Notes under the pieces: generated by a model
What the model was told of the DNA's origin: nothing
The model's input: the letters and a program-made list of their open reading frames with translations, nothing else
Databases searched by the model: none
Position numbers and translations under genes: made by a program
From: Bidens hawaiensis
Lineage: Eukaryota; Streptophyta; Magnoliopsida; Asterales; Asteraceae
Assembly: GCA_021521415.1 (NCBI GenBank)
Contig: JAIQDT010000027.1
Location: 5,649,325-5,713,324, forward strand
Direction of reading: 5' to 3'
DNA length: 64,000 nt
Shown here: piece after piece, positions 1 to 10,413 of the stretch
Layout of the letters: every line of letters starts with the position of its first letter
Position numbering within the stretch: the first letter of the stretch is position 1

Positions 1-2
1 TG

Positions 3-227
3 ACTAATTTAGGTTTTCATAGAAACAAATCTCAGTTTTACACTGCTAATAACCAAACCACAAGTTATAATTCTTTCAATTCACAAAGGTTTGGTAGGCC
101 TCACAATCAATCTTCAAGGAGGTTTCCTAATAGGACTTACAGGAATTATCGAGATACTAACTTTGGAAAGCCAAAGTTTGGGATGTATAGATCCAAGACC
201 AATTGGTCTTGGGTCCCTAAATTCTAA
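3..227 (+). pseudogene. copia-1 gag, C-terminal end only
   Basis: An open frame enters from the window edge and ends at TAA 225-227. It is rich in Asn, Arg, Ser and Phe and ends in a Trp-rich motif, NWSWVPKF. Basic, low-complexity tails of this kind close the Gag of SIRE-type copia elements just before protease. No zinc knuckle lies in the visible part. The following pol frame is different (+2 relative to this one) and has no ATG near its start, so Pol would need readthrough, frameshifting or splicing. The sequence after the stop is pyrimidine-rich and ends in TGCAG, see findings. Confidence 0.75.
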
Positions 228-241
228 TCTTTTGCTTTATT

Positions 242-1696
242 GTGCAGGAACAGTTGAACAGGGCTGCCAACAATCTTTGGGTTGTAGATAGCGGCTGTTC
301 CCGGCACATGACGGGTAACAAATACTTGTTACACGATTTGAAACCTGTTCAAGGAGGGAGAGTGAGCTTTGCCGGTGAAAGTGGTGGCAAGATTACTGGA
401 ATGGGAACGGTGTCAAACGGAAAGATGACTTTGGAGAAGGTTAACTTTGTAGAGGAATTGAAGCACAATCTGCTGAGTGTGTCGCAGATCTGTGATAAGG
501 AGTACACCGTTCATTTTACAAATAATGAGGCGATTGTGTTGAAACCTGGTTTTCAGATACCAGAGGAGTGGATTGTGATGAAGGCTCCACGTAAAAGAAA
601 TACATATATTATGGATATGAGATCAACTGAAATGGCCACGGCAGAATCATGCCTTATGACAAAAGCGAGTGAATCAGAGTCCGAATTGTGGCATAGGAGA
701 ATGGGGCACATTCATCTTCGGAAGATGAACCACATTGTCAGGAATGGACTTGTGCTGGGCGTTCCCTTGAAGAATTTCAATTTTGAAGATAAATGTATAG
801 CGTGCAAGAAGGGAAAGCAGCACAAGAAATCCCATCTCACCAAGAAAGTCAATTCAATTGCCAGTACTCTGGAGTTGCTTCACATGGATCTCTTCGGTCC
901 CGTGAATGCAAAAAGTCTAGGAGGAACTTCTTATTGCTTGGTGATCACTGATGACTACTCACGATATTCGTGGGTGTATTTCCTGAAATCAAAAGACGAA
1001 ACGGCTCAGATGGTGAAGAATTTGATTACCAAAGTTGAGAACGTTATGGATAAAAGGGTTAAGTTCATCAGGTGTGACAATGGAACGGAGTTCAAGAATT
1101 TTGAGATGGAGATCTTCTGCCTTCAGAGAGGGATTGAACACCAATACAGCGCTCCGTATACACCGCAACAAAATGGAGTGGCTGAAAGGAAGAATAGAAC
1201 ATTAATTGAAGGAGCCAGAACTATGCTGGCTGATTCGAAGCTTCTTGTGGTGTTTTGGGCTGAAGCTGTTGCTACAGCCTGTTATGTTCTGAATAGAGTC
1301 TTAACTGTTAAAAGACTTGGTAAAACGTGTTATGAGCTTATGCATGGGAGAAAGCCCAACTTGAGTGGTCTTGAACCATTCGGGTCCCCTTGTTCGATTT
1401 TGAAGACAAATTCTAAATTTGGTGAAGTAGCCGATGAAGGAATCTTAGTCGGTTATGTTGTTGGGACTCCCAACAGACGTGTCTTCAATACATCAACCAG
1501 CAAGGTTGAGGTGGTGTGTAACACCGATATCACAAGTTACCAACCGCCAAAACCAAGCAACGGACCTGCTGAGTTTTTAGACTATGTTAAACTTTTTAAG
1601 TCTTTTAACATATCGTATTTGGATATTGCTGAAGAAGAAGAGAGAGTTGCTACGAAGATGATCCTTGATGAGGAAGAAAACCTATTGCAAGAAGCA
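242..1696 (+). pseudogene. pol: copia-1 pol: protease, GAG-pre-integrase and integrase; RT lost
   Basis: In order: the aspartic protease site DSGCSRHMTGN near 290-325; the GAG-pre-integrase histidines and cysteines (LWHRRMGHIH near 690, then CIACKKGKQ near 795); and the integrase core with HMDLFGP, the second catalytic Asp in RCDNGTEFKN near 1070, and the DDE glutamate region PQQNGVAERKNRT near 1160-1200. The frame is open to a stop at 1721-1723, but from about 1690 it has joined RNase H DNA in the wrong frame. Compared with copia-2, roughly 1.6 kb carrying the integrase tail, all of RT and the start of RNase H is missing. The product would be an endonuclease half without polymerase. Confidence 0.9.
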
Positions 1697-2051
1697 GACT
1701 TCAGTCGCAATTTCAACCTGTGAAGCAGAATACATGGCAGCATCCAACTGCTGCTCCCAGGTTCTTTGGATTCAACAACAGTTGCGCGACTATGGTCTGA
1801 ATTTCTTACTTACTCCTATTTGCATTGATAACACAGCTGCTATCTCAGTAACTAACAATCCCGTGAAGCATAGTAAAACTAAACATATTGACATACGTCA
1901 TCATTTTATACGGGATTGTGCTGAGAAGAAACTGATTGTGCTTGAAAAGGTGGATACGCTTGATAATTTCGCTGATCTTTATGCTAAAGCGTTTGACAAA
2001 ACAAGATTTCAAAACCTTATCGAGCTGAATGGGATGATCAATCCCGAGTAA
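1690..2051 (+). pseudogene. copia-1 RNase H, C-terminal half
   Basis: After the deletion junction the second frame reads KKQTSVAISTCEAEYMAAS, the conserved RNase H segment of Ty1/copia. The usual ending follows: VLWIQQQLRDYG, a CIDNTAAI box, KHIDIRHHFIRDC, and a stop at 2049-2051. The first RNase H carboxylates and the whole RT are gone. The matching copia-2 segment is at 21120-21503 and aligns throughout by eye. This marks the end of pol; the next coding sequence starts 2 kb downstream. Confidence 0.9.
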
Positions 2052-3431
2052 CCATGCTTTTCATGTTATATTTAAAAAAAAAAAAAAAAAAACCGTCACT
2101 ATCGCTTAAAATATGTCGGTTACCTCAGTTTGAAGGACTTGTCTTCGGATATGTTTTGGTCCTTATTTTCTACTTATAGATTTTGAGGATAGCCATTAAC
2201 CAGATGACTGAAAGTGACCGGGGTGGTTTATGATGAGTTTTCATTATTTCGCTTAAAATTAGTCGATCATATTAATTAGTTAGAAGGACACATACTAGTA
2301 TGTGGTCGGTCCAGCTGATCCATTGGATCTTCGGGATAGCCGTTTACCTGAAGACTTTGTTTTGGTCAGGGCGATTAATGTTAAAATTTTTTTCAGGGAA
2401 ATGAAATTATTTTTCAAGTCTGCTACTTCGTAAGAAGTTCGTTTGCTATGTTTAACAGAAAATTGATCCAACCTTGGAAAATGATATATATACTGATTCT
2501 GTGTGCTTAACTAGTGAAGTTATTAGGCTTAAAAGGCTTTAGGACAGTCATTGTATGTCATGGTAACTTTTTATGGTGCGTAAAAGTAGATGTGATACAA
2601 ACTAAATCTACTTGATTTTACGTGGAAACTCCTTATGAGTTTTGCATGTCTTCATATATATCTTTCCGAATGATAGGCAGAAAAGCGATTACCCAGTCAT
2701 ACACGAGCCCGTAAGTGTTCTGATTCCCGTGAAGATAGCGTTTCAAGAAACTGCAGTGATCCAGATTCGGGACTTGCAGTTGGTTACTACTCTGAAGTTT
2801 ATGTAAATGTTTATCATAAAAAAAAAAAAAAAAAAAAACTTATGAGTTATTGAAACATTCTAGAGTTCAACATATCAAGACTTCTTAATCATGGAGTAAG
2901 AAAGAGAACGGGAAGGAGATGAAGAGTAATTACAAACTTAATCAGACACTAAGGGTCGAGGTCAATTCGGGGTGACTTGGGGAAAGCCAAATATGCTTTG
3001 AGAATAGATAGGAGGCATCATAATCTTTGAGTTGTTGCCCACTTAATTTTTGAGCTTAATTGAACTTAACTCGTATCACAGAAACGATGAAAACCATCTT
3101 AAGTTATTTACCTGCTTACAACCTGTTTCTTTATGTCATAATACAGCTAAACACGGATCTATGTGACAATCACGTAATTAGTATGATTCCTGTTCGGATC
3201 TTTTCTAAAACGTAGTAGTCCCTATCGAGACTGAAATTTGATCCCTTATACTTTATTTTTTAAAAGTTTCTTGTACTTAGTTAGTTTTATGATTTTATAA
3301 CTGGTTACTTGGACTTGATCGTGTTATTTGATTCTTAAAGGGAAGTTTTAAAAGTTAATTGCAAAATGTCCAAATTATAAGGGTTGATTTTGTAAATATT
3401 AACCGTAACTTCGCCTGTATAACTTCGCCCC
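2052..3431 (+). other. copia-1 spacer between pol and accessory gene
   Basis: No gene is seen. It holds two long A tracts (2074-2092, 19 A; 2818-2838, 21 A) and a unit of about 150 bp present twice (about 2101-2245 and 2249-2385), each copy starting CGCTTAAAAT and ending in a GCC(A/G)TT..ACC box and a G-rich run. Two blocks recur at the same relative place in copia-2 and copia-3: CCCAGTCATACACGAGCCC near 2694, and a GGGGTGA..TGG box near 2970. Their conservation between otherwise diverged spacers suggests cis-acting RNA or DNA elements. Confidence 0.7.
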
Positions 3432-4060
3432 TATATAAGGATTTTCAAAAGTCATTCGTTCATTATTTTCTTTATCAGCGAACTTATCCTCCGACTTTTC
3501 AGCGAACTTATCTGAAATCTCGGCGAACTTGTCGTTATTCCGATTACTTGTTCTTTTTCCCAGTTTCCGTTACGTTTCAAGGTTCGTGATGCCATTACAT
3601 TGTATAATCATTGTTCTTCAATGATAATCAGTGGTCTTTTCGACCCGATTATGAACCTCGAACCGTCGGACCTTCAAATCGGACTTTCAAATCTTGTTGT
3701 TACGTGTTAATAACCAAACTGATCGTTAACATATCCTTAAAAGCTTGAGTTTAAGAGTCCTAAATCGTCAAAATACCCAGAAAACCTCAGATTTTCGAGT
3801 TTGAATCAATCTATCTGTCGCCGATTCATATTCAGGCGAACTTAGGGTTTTGGCGAAGTTATCCGTAACTTCGCCTGATGCTTATCTTCGCCTGAGGCGA
3901 TGTTATGGTGAGGCAAAGTTATCATTAACTTCGCCTGGACCTTTTAACTTATCAGTTATCAGACGAACTTAACGCTGAAGCGAAGTTGTTCTTAACTTCG
4001 CCCCAACTTTAACTTCGCCTATACAGAAGTTATCACAACTTCGCTCATGGTAATAAGAGA
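3400..4060 (+). repeat. copia-1 motif array (AACTTCGCC / GGCGAAGTT)
   Basis: Many copies of AACTTCGCC, its reverse complement GGCGAAGTT and one-base variants (GGCGAACTT, GCGAACTTA) are scattered in both orientations, first around the TATA box and then in the predicted intron, densest at 3830-4050. The same motif fills the family's LTR (10290-10390 and 31250-31375). Spacing is irregular, so this is a cluster of sites rather than a simple tandem repeat. Confidence 0.85.
3432..3440 (+). promoter_or_regulatory. Putative TATA box for accessory gene aORF-1
   Basis: TATATAAGG, about 670 bp before the aORF-1 ATG, directly preceded by two AACTTCGCC motifs. The same TATATAAG is found upstream of the accessory genes of copia-2 (23668) and copia-3 (40687). 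A transcript starting about 30 bp downstream would have a short leader exon and then the predicted intron. No transcript evidence is available here. Confidence 0.55.
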
Positions 4061-4108
4061 ACTTGTGTTAAACCTTAACGTGTATCTAACTTGGTTCGTT
4101 TGTTGCAG
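3582..4108 (+). other. Predicted 5'-UTR intron of aORF-1
   Basis: A donor-like CAAG|GTTCGT at 3581/3582 and an acceptor GTTTGTTGCAG ending at 4108, two bases before the ATG at 4111. The acceptor is pyrimidine-rich and of good plant quality; the donor is fair. copia-2 and copia-3 also have an AG two to four bases before the accessory ATG and a GT donor 70-160 bp after a TATA box. The agreement between families is the main support. Confidence 0.5.
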
Positions 4109-4110
4109 AT

Positions 4111-6793
4111 ATGGCTGCAGTAGCAGGTGCTGGAGGTGCTGGAGACGATGCCGGAGATAACCAGAGGCAATTTTTTCCGGGTCACAATATGTACATTACC
4201 TTAGACCCGGAAGCGAGCGGAGTTGAAGACTACCGTGAGATCATCACATTCCTCATTCGCTCGAGGATATTCCACGCAATCACGACGACTCTGCCGATAT
4301 CCTTACCCAATATCGAGGATTTCTGGCAGACAGTGGAATATGATTGCCGTGTTGAGCCCCCGGTTATGCGAGCAACCGTCAACAACCAAGAAGTTCAGTT
4401 CTCGTCTGAACAAATATGGGTGGCGTTACGTTTTGGAGAGGAGACTCGGTACGACCCAACTGACTTTGTGGCTCCGTTTCGTGATGGAGCATTCCTACGA
4501 ATGGGATATTATGGTCCGTTGGGCGATACCCAGAGACGGAAGGGGTTCCTGCTCGATCAGTGGCGCTTCCTCATGCACGTCATGATTGTGTGTATGTCTG
4601 GGAGGAAGGCGGGTACTGACGGAATGGGTGCGACCATGCAGTCAGCAATGACTGCTCTGACTTATAACAAACGTTATAGCTTTAGGCAGATGGTCTTTTA
4701 TGAGATCGACAGACAGAGGAGGGCGATGGCTCGTGAGCGGTTCATAATGTATCCAAGATTCATCCAGATGATTTTGAACCATGTGGCTCCAAATTTGCCT
4801 CAACGACGCCCAATACGATACGTGGAGAGTGTGAGCAAACGTATATTTGCTCAATGCCGTACTTCGAGTGCGAGGAGCAAGCCTGAACGTCGTCCAAGGC
4901 ATACTCCACTCTTTGGGTTCTTAATAAACCCGGGGTATGTGCCAGCTCGGGGGGATGAGTTCAGAGACCCTCAACCACAACAGGCAGGAGCAACTCGAGA
5001 TGTACCTACTGTGCCTGTGGTGTCGGCTGAGGAGGATGTAGACCTTGATGCTGCATTTGGCGGCCAAGGATTCTTCGACATGGACCGGTTTGATCCGCAA
5101 GAAGAGGTGCAGGTCTCTGCTGCACAGGTTCGGGAAGTGAATGTTACTAGAGCAGCTACGACGGTGGCTGACTCAGATCTTGATGATGTTATGGATGAGG
5201 CGGGAAGGATGTTGGTGAGACGAGAAAGGACATTGGGAAAAGAAAGAGGACAGTTGATGATACTGAGTCAGAAGAAGAAGAAGAGGATATTCACAAGCTG
5301 ATTAGACGATCAAGACGTGAAAGGACAGGTGCAGGTATGGGAGCTGGAGAGACTTCAAGAGTTGTACGTTTTGCTCCGCCAGCACTGTCAGGTATGTCGA
5401 TTGTTCCTACATCTGTACAGGTCACAGGTTTAAGCGCCGCGGAAGTTCCCGTGGTGGCTACATCAGCTGTCGGCATCCCATCAATCACTACTATCTAGCT
5501 GACGACTCCGGAGATTGTGTCTTTACCACCTCCAACGCTTACTCCTTCAGAGGTGGTGGCACAATTTGTAGAGTCGACAGTCGTTGCAACTGCAGGGTTG
5601 TCGGTCATGATACCACCTGCGGTTACGTCCACAACTGCTTCTGATGTCCCGGTTACATTCGAGATCCTTGCTGAGTATACTCAAGACACATCTAACATGA
5701 GGTTTGATTTCGATGCAACCCTCTCAGACTCGGAGAGAATAGCCGCACTTGAACGGGTCGTGGCAGAGCAATCGAGGATAAACTTTATCCAGACCCAGGC
5801 TATTCAGCGCCTTGTAGCAGAGAATCAACTACAGTCGTCCCTCCTGGTTGAACATGGGCGAATTATAGATGCTATGAAGGAGTTCTTGGCATCTCAGGGG
5901 GAGACAGGCTGTAGAGGCGACGAGTTAAGGACAAAGAAGAGAAATGATAGAGACGATGATCCCAATGCATCGAAAGATGCAGGTGGTGAGTTGCCAAGAA
6001 CTACTCAAGCTCTTGGGACTTCCACAGCTCAGGGGGAGTCTGCAGGTGCAGTTGGTGGTGATGAGGTGGTGATGGTTGATGATGATGATGATGATGTGAT
6101 CGATGCGTTGAAAGAATTGGATGATGATATGCTAGAGGATGATGTGATGTTTGATGATGATGTGCTGCCTATTGAGGAGATTGAGAAGATTGGAGCACAG
6201 ATTGTGATTGAAGATGAGATTGAAGAAGGTGAAATAATTGAAGAAAATGTTGAACACGAGATCCCAGATGTTGAGAAAGCCGATATGGGTACTGAGATGG
6301 AAAATGATGAGACTGAGTGGGAGGAGCAGCCTAGGTGGAAGGAAGGCTGTGCTCATTGGTTTATTAAAACTAAGAAGCCTGCTGTTCCAACCATGTTCAA
6401 GAAGAGTTATAATATCAAAGGATATGCTGAGTCGAAGAAAGGAATTATTTGTTGGATATATGATGAACAGATAAAGTTGTTTGTGGTGAAACGTTTTGAT
6501 GGGATTCAGTATTTTAAAAGAACGTTGAGATCTCTCAATACATTTCCTGAATGTGAGGTGAAGGATTTGGCTAGATTGGGGCTGATCAATAGAAGCGACG
6601 ACAACATGGCAAGGGTTATTGGGAAGATCGTGTGGAAAGAAAGCATAAAAGAGAAGAAGTTTGAGTTATTAAAGCCACAGAAGGGAAAGCTAGTGGAAGA
6701 TAAAGAAAGGGGAATGAGAGCAGATGGCAAGCCATGGATGGTAATGAAGTACAAACCGATTCGATGCATTAAGGAGGTTCCAATGAAGATTAT
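4111..6793 (+). pseudogene. Accessory gene aORF-1, first part (split by a solo LTR)
   Basis: A large gene of unknown function in the env-like position. The ATG follows the predicted splice acceptor. Residues 1-260 form the conserved N-terminal domain shared with aORF-2 and aORF-3: GHNMYITL, an FW pair (DFWQTVEYD), RATVNNQEVQF, FLMHVMIVCMSGR and MYPRFIQMILNH. Then come an acidic stretch, basic clusters (GKRKR, RRSRRERTG), a helical heptad-like segment near 5730-5880, a long Asp/Glu run (6050-6300), and the start of the C-terminal domain (CWIYDEQIKLFVVKR). A frameshift lies near 5225-5240 and a TAG at 5497. Reading stops at the solo LTR (6794) and resumes in frame at 9922. The gene would be about 980 codons. 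I cannot name a function; it is not a recognisable env, protease or polymerase. Confidence 0.8.
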
Positions 6794-9700
6794 TGTAACG
6801 ATTCCGGCAAATTCAGGTATACCCTAGCCGGAATATACTATTTACGTGTTATTCAATACTGAATATATGAATTATAATGTGTTTATACGAGTATATAAGA
6901 TTCACAGTACGAATTATACTCGAATGAACAGTTAGTCGTATTAGAATTACGATTAACCGATGAACGGTTATTGAAACCCGAACGAATCGGGGATTACGTC
7001 ATAGATGAAATATATGATGTTTAGTAAGGTTTACGAAGTATTAAGGCTTCGGGATAAGTGAATTATAGCACAGAAAAAGGATTTCGATTTATTAGTACGT
7101 CGGTACGATAGACGAAACCTTTAACATCTAACCAAGCAAGAGACGATCGATCAAGCCGAAAAAGATGCACAATTACCGACAATATGATGTGTTAAGTCAA
7201 TAAACGTCATGGTTTAAGTTTTTAAAGATTTTAAATCGGTTTTATATAAATTTTATTTTTAAGCCGAAAAACGACCGTTTTAGTCTCGTTTTAAGCCGAA
7301 TTAAGTGTTTAACCGAAAAACGAACTGAACCAGATTATCCACAACATTATCCGGATTACACAATCCGAATGTGTGGCCAATATTTGAGATGTGGGCCCCA
7401 CCCCACACCCTATCTTGGACCGATCGGTCCCCCTTGTTCCCATAAACATTTCATTTTCATTTTTTCTATCACCATATTCTCAAAACTCTCTCAACCCTTC
7501 ACCCATTCAAACAAAAACCATGGAGTTTTAAGAAGATTCATAAGGTATAAACATATTGTTATGGTTTAAGCTTGGTTTTTACTTCCATAATCTTGAGAAA
7601 ATGAGGTTTCAAATGAAAAATGGGTGAAAACCCGAGATGAAACCGATTCTTGGAGGATCAAGTGATGTATACAAGTTATACAAAGGATCTTGGTCCAAGA
7701 AAGTAGTTAAAAGAGTCAAAAACGAATTTTTACGGTCAAAATCTTTGTTTTGATGTTTTAATCGAAACCATGGAAGAAATGGCTTGATTGTGGGTATAAC
7801 TTGCTTGGTGTGGTGTTGTTGTGCTTGTAAGTGTTGTATCTAGTGGCTAGCAAAGGCTAGAAACCAAGATCTTTGCGATCTAACGCTAGAAAACACAAGA
7901 TAGTTCGGTTTTCGTATGATTTAGATAATTTGGACAGATTGTGATAGACCTAGAGTTGGGTCACGAAATTTCACAGAGATGATCTACACATGAAAATATG
8001 AGATCTGTGAATTTTTGGTAATTTTTGGATAAAGGATGAATATTTGGTGAATTTAATGCTCGGTTTTGGCCAAAAATGGTGAAAAATAGCTAAACATCAT
8101 GAAAAATTCTGAAAAATTTAAGATAAGCTTTTTTATAACATATAAAAGTCACACACAAAATTTCAGGTTCATTGGAGAAGTCTAAGTAGGCTTTTCGGTA
8201 AAACGAGTTCTAGGGATTTTTAGCTTGGTTTTGGTAAAAATGGCATGAAAAATAAGTTTTTAGTTCTGGAAAAATTACAGGGAACTATGTGGGTGACAGG
8301 GGTCATCCCAGAAAAATTTGGGATTTTTCGAAGGTCGTTTGGTATTTTCGACATATTTGGTGTTTAAATGACGTTTAAAAATGGTTAAATAAATTTTAGA
8401 TATAAAAATTAATTCTGGAAAAATTTTATAAAATTCCTTACTGTCAAAATATGGTTTGTACAAAATTTCAAGGTCCGAGACTAAACGGATATTTATTTGT
8501 GCTAAATGGAACTTAAAAACAAACTTTTAAAGCTTAAAACGAGTAAACCGGCGAAGTTCGCCTAAGCGAGCTGACTGGTGTTTGAAAACCTTAAAAATGG
8601 ATGATTTTTATGAAACTAAGTTAATCAAGTAAAAATAAATCATCCGAAAATAATTCGGATGATTTGGGTAATTTTACCCGATTTAACCGTTTCCGGTGTA
8701 TTAAAGACGGAAACGGGCCGCGCGGCCAAACGGGGTGACTAACTGAGCTCTAATTTCACCACTTTAATGAAAATATCAATAATAACTATTTTCGGGTCGT
8801 GTGTGGTCAAACTTATTTTTGTAAACATAAAGACGGATAACCGTGCTAGGCACGCAAAACGAGAAAACAAACTAACGATAGTTTTGACTAAAGAACTCTA
8901 GGTGATATCACAATCTAAGTCCTGAAAAGTATTTCGGGGTTAACATTGTCCCCGGATCGTGTAAGTTACTGGGTTAACAGTGTCCCCAGACGTACCGGTT
9001 AACACGAATTTAAGTTATATTGATAGAAATTGTGTAGTAACGATTTGGGGATCGTATTACAGATCTGTACCAGTAGCCGTGCACCGTAGTACATCTTGCT
9101 CACAAGAAGGTGAGTTTTCACGAGCCCCTTTTTACTGAACTGTTTTAAATATTTTCCCGGGGCGGAGAGCATGTTTCTATCAAAGTGTTTAAGTACATGC
9201 TAATCGCATGGAAACAAATGTATTTATATAATGTTTATTGTACGGAAATCGTACGGTAATGTATTAAGATGGTAATTAACTGAGTTGCTAATATTGTAAG
9301 GCCCGAAACAGTGTTCTGGGGTAACCGAGTTCCAAGGGGTTATTAAATGTGTTCTGGGGTAACCGAGTTCCCAGAGGTTATTGGAAGTATGTTTCAGGGG
9401 TAACAGAGTTCCCAGAGGTTATTAAATGTGTTTCTGGGGTAACAGAGTTCCCAGAGGTTATTGGATGTATTCTGGGGTAACAGAGTTCCCGGAGGTTAAT
9501 CGATATGTTTTGGGATTAACAGAGTTTTCACTTGTGAACTCAGTATAATTACATCGCTTATTTATGATTTTTATAATGATTTGTCATGGTTTATTTAAAT
9601 TAGTGAAACTCACCAACTATTCGTAGTTGACCCGTTTTCTTTACATGCTTTCTAGGTACACTCAAATTGGAATGAGTGATATGTGTTCGATGCTGTGTGC

Positions 9701-9916
9701 TATTTTGTGGAAGTCTAGAGATCTATATTTTGCATTAAATATGTTAATGTACTATCGGTAACACTTATGTGATAACGCTTAGATGGTTATGAAACTCAGA
9801 ACAATGTAATACGTTTAAATTAATGTAGTGGTGTTTTCTTTATAAACAATGTTGTTGATATCAGATGTGTCTGTTGCATCCCGTGTACGTTTCCGCTGCG
9901 GTTACGGGGTGTTACA
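6794..9916 (+). mobile_element. Solo LTR of a Ty3/gypsy element (family of gypsy-2), 3123 bp
   Basis: It starts TGTAACGATTCCGG and ends GGGGTGTTACA. This is the reverse complement of the gypsy-2 LTR (52902-56194), allowing for divergence. Flanks are a perfect 5-bp duplication, ATTAT (6789-6793 and 9917-9921). No PBS, PPT or coding sequence is inside, so it is a solo LTR left by LTR-LTR recombination. It carries the 12-bp stem hairpin at 8637-8665 found in all related LTRs here and a minisatellite at 9311-9525. It lies inside aORF-1 and breaks it. Confidence 0.93.
9311..9525 (+). repeat. Minisatellite inside the solo LTR, about 37-40 bp unit
   Basis: Five to six units of the form GTTCTGGGGTAAC(C/A)GAG followed by TTCCCAGAGGTTATT, with some degeneration at the right end. 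The homologous array in gypsy-2 LTRs is at 53274-53553 and 62653-62932. The gypsy-1 LTRs lack it, so it is a subfamily feature. Confidence 0.9.
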
Positions 9917-10171
9917 ATTATGCCTCAAGATGTGTTGAAGAATCTTAAATGGTGGTATGTTGATTGCCAGACTGCTGAAGCCGTGATGGAAGACGAAGAC
10001 GAACAAGAAGTGCTGAGGGTGTATGATCCGATGCATCTTGTTAACTTATCGAAAGCTGATCTGCAAGTGTTGAATGAAAAGAAGATATTCTATATTCCTG
10101 CTTGGAAAGACGAAGCGAGGAAGTATCAGCGAGTAGTCACGGTATGTGTTAGAGAAGGAGTGCATGCGTGA
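9917..10171 (+). pseudogene. Accessory gene aORF-1, C-terminal end
   Basis: This continues aORF-1 after the solo LTR; codon phase is kept once one ATTAT copy is discounted. It encodes the second copy of the C-terminal module (WWYVDCQTAEAVM, then YDPMHLVNLS) and a closing KYQRVVTVCVREG box, with stop TGA at 10169-10171. The same box closes aORF-2 (FQRVVRVCHENG at about 52580). The PPT is about 45 bp downstream. An ATG at 9920 is coincidental and not a real start. Confidence 0.85.
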
Positions 10172-10215
10172 AGATTACAAGACAAGTGCTTAAAGATCAA
10201 GATATGAAGCTACTT

Positions 10216-10228
10216 CCAAGGGGGAGTC
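10216..10228 (+). other. copia-1 polypurine tract
   Basis: CCAAGGGGGAGTC lies immediately before the LTR start TGTTGGTGC. The same GGGGGAGTCTG occurs inside aORF-1 at 6032-6042, and GGGGGAG at 5897-5903. Extra internal PPT copies are a known Sirevirus trait. Confidence 0.85.
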
Positions 10229-10413
10229 TGTTGGTGCATAAATGTCAGTAGTTCATAGTCTAGTGTCTGTAATGTTATTTATGTTTTTGTTTAAGCGAAG
10301 TTGTTAACAAGTTCGCCTAGGCGAACTTGTTGAACAAGCGAAGTTATGGACAACTTCGCCTGAACATATCAGGCGAAGTTGTCGTGTATTTATACTAGGT
10401 TACGGCTTAGTGT
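10229..10413 (+). repeat. copia-1 3' LTR, truncated
   Basis: Starts TGTTGGTGCATAAATGTCAG and matches the complete 472-bp solo LTR at 31168. Similarity fades by about 10413, where gypsy-3 gag coding sequence starts. It contains a perfect 24-bp palindrome at 10307-10330 (ACAAGTTCGCCT and its complement) and further GCGAAGTT/AACTTCGCC sites just before a TATA-like TATTTATAC near 10387. About 290 bp of LTR is missing. Confidence 0.9.

Larger units (their letters stand above)
1..10413 (+). mobile_element. copia-1: Sirevirus-like Ty1/copia element, 5' end outside window
   Basis: The order seen is gag end, protease, integrase, RNase H end, spacer, accessory gene, PPT and start of the 3' LTR, all on the plus strand. 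This is Ty1/copia order (integrase before RNase H) with an extra gene in the env-like position, as known for Sireviruses. The element is dead: most of RT is deleted, the accessory gene has a frameshift, a stop and a solo-LTR insertion, and the 3' LTR is cut near 10413 where gypsy-3 gag begins. The 5' LTR lies left of the window. LTR identity comes from a second copy of the same family, the 472-bp solo LTR at 31168-31639. Confidence 0.9.

Noticed and set aside
2074..2092. A tracts (also 2818-2838) as poly(A) tails of LINE, SINE or processed copies
   Set aside because: No target duplication or 5' body of such an element; both lie within the copia-1 spacer.
4111..6793. aORF-1 as a host gene trapped among transposons
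   Set aside because: Homologous genes occupy the same slot in two other elements, and a PPT and LTR follow directly; it is element cargo, whatever its ultimate origin.
9920..10171. Separate small gene with its own ATG
   Set aside because: It is the C-terminal end of aORF-1, in phase with the part left of the solo LTR and homologous to the end of aORF-2.
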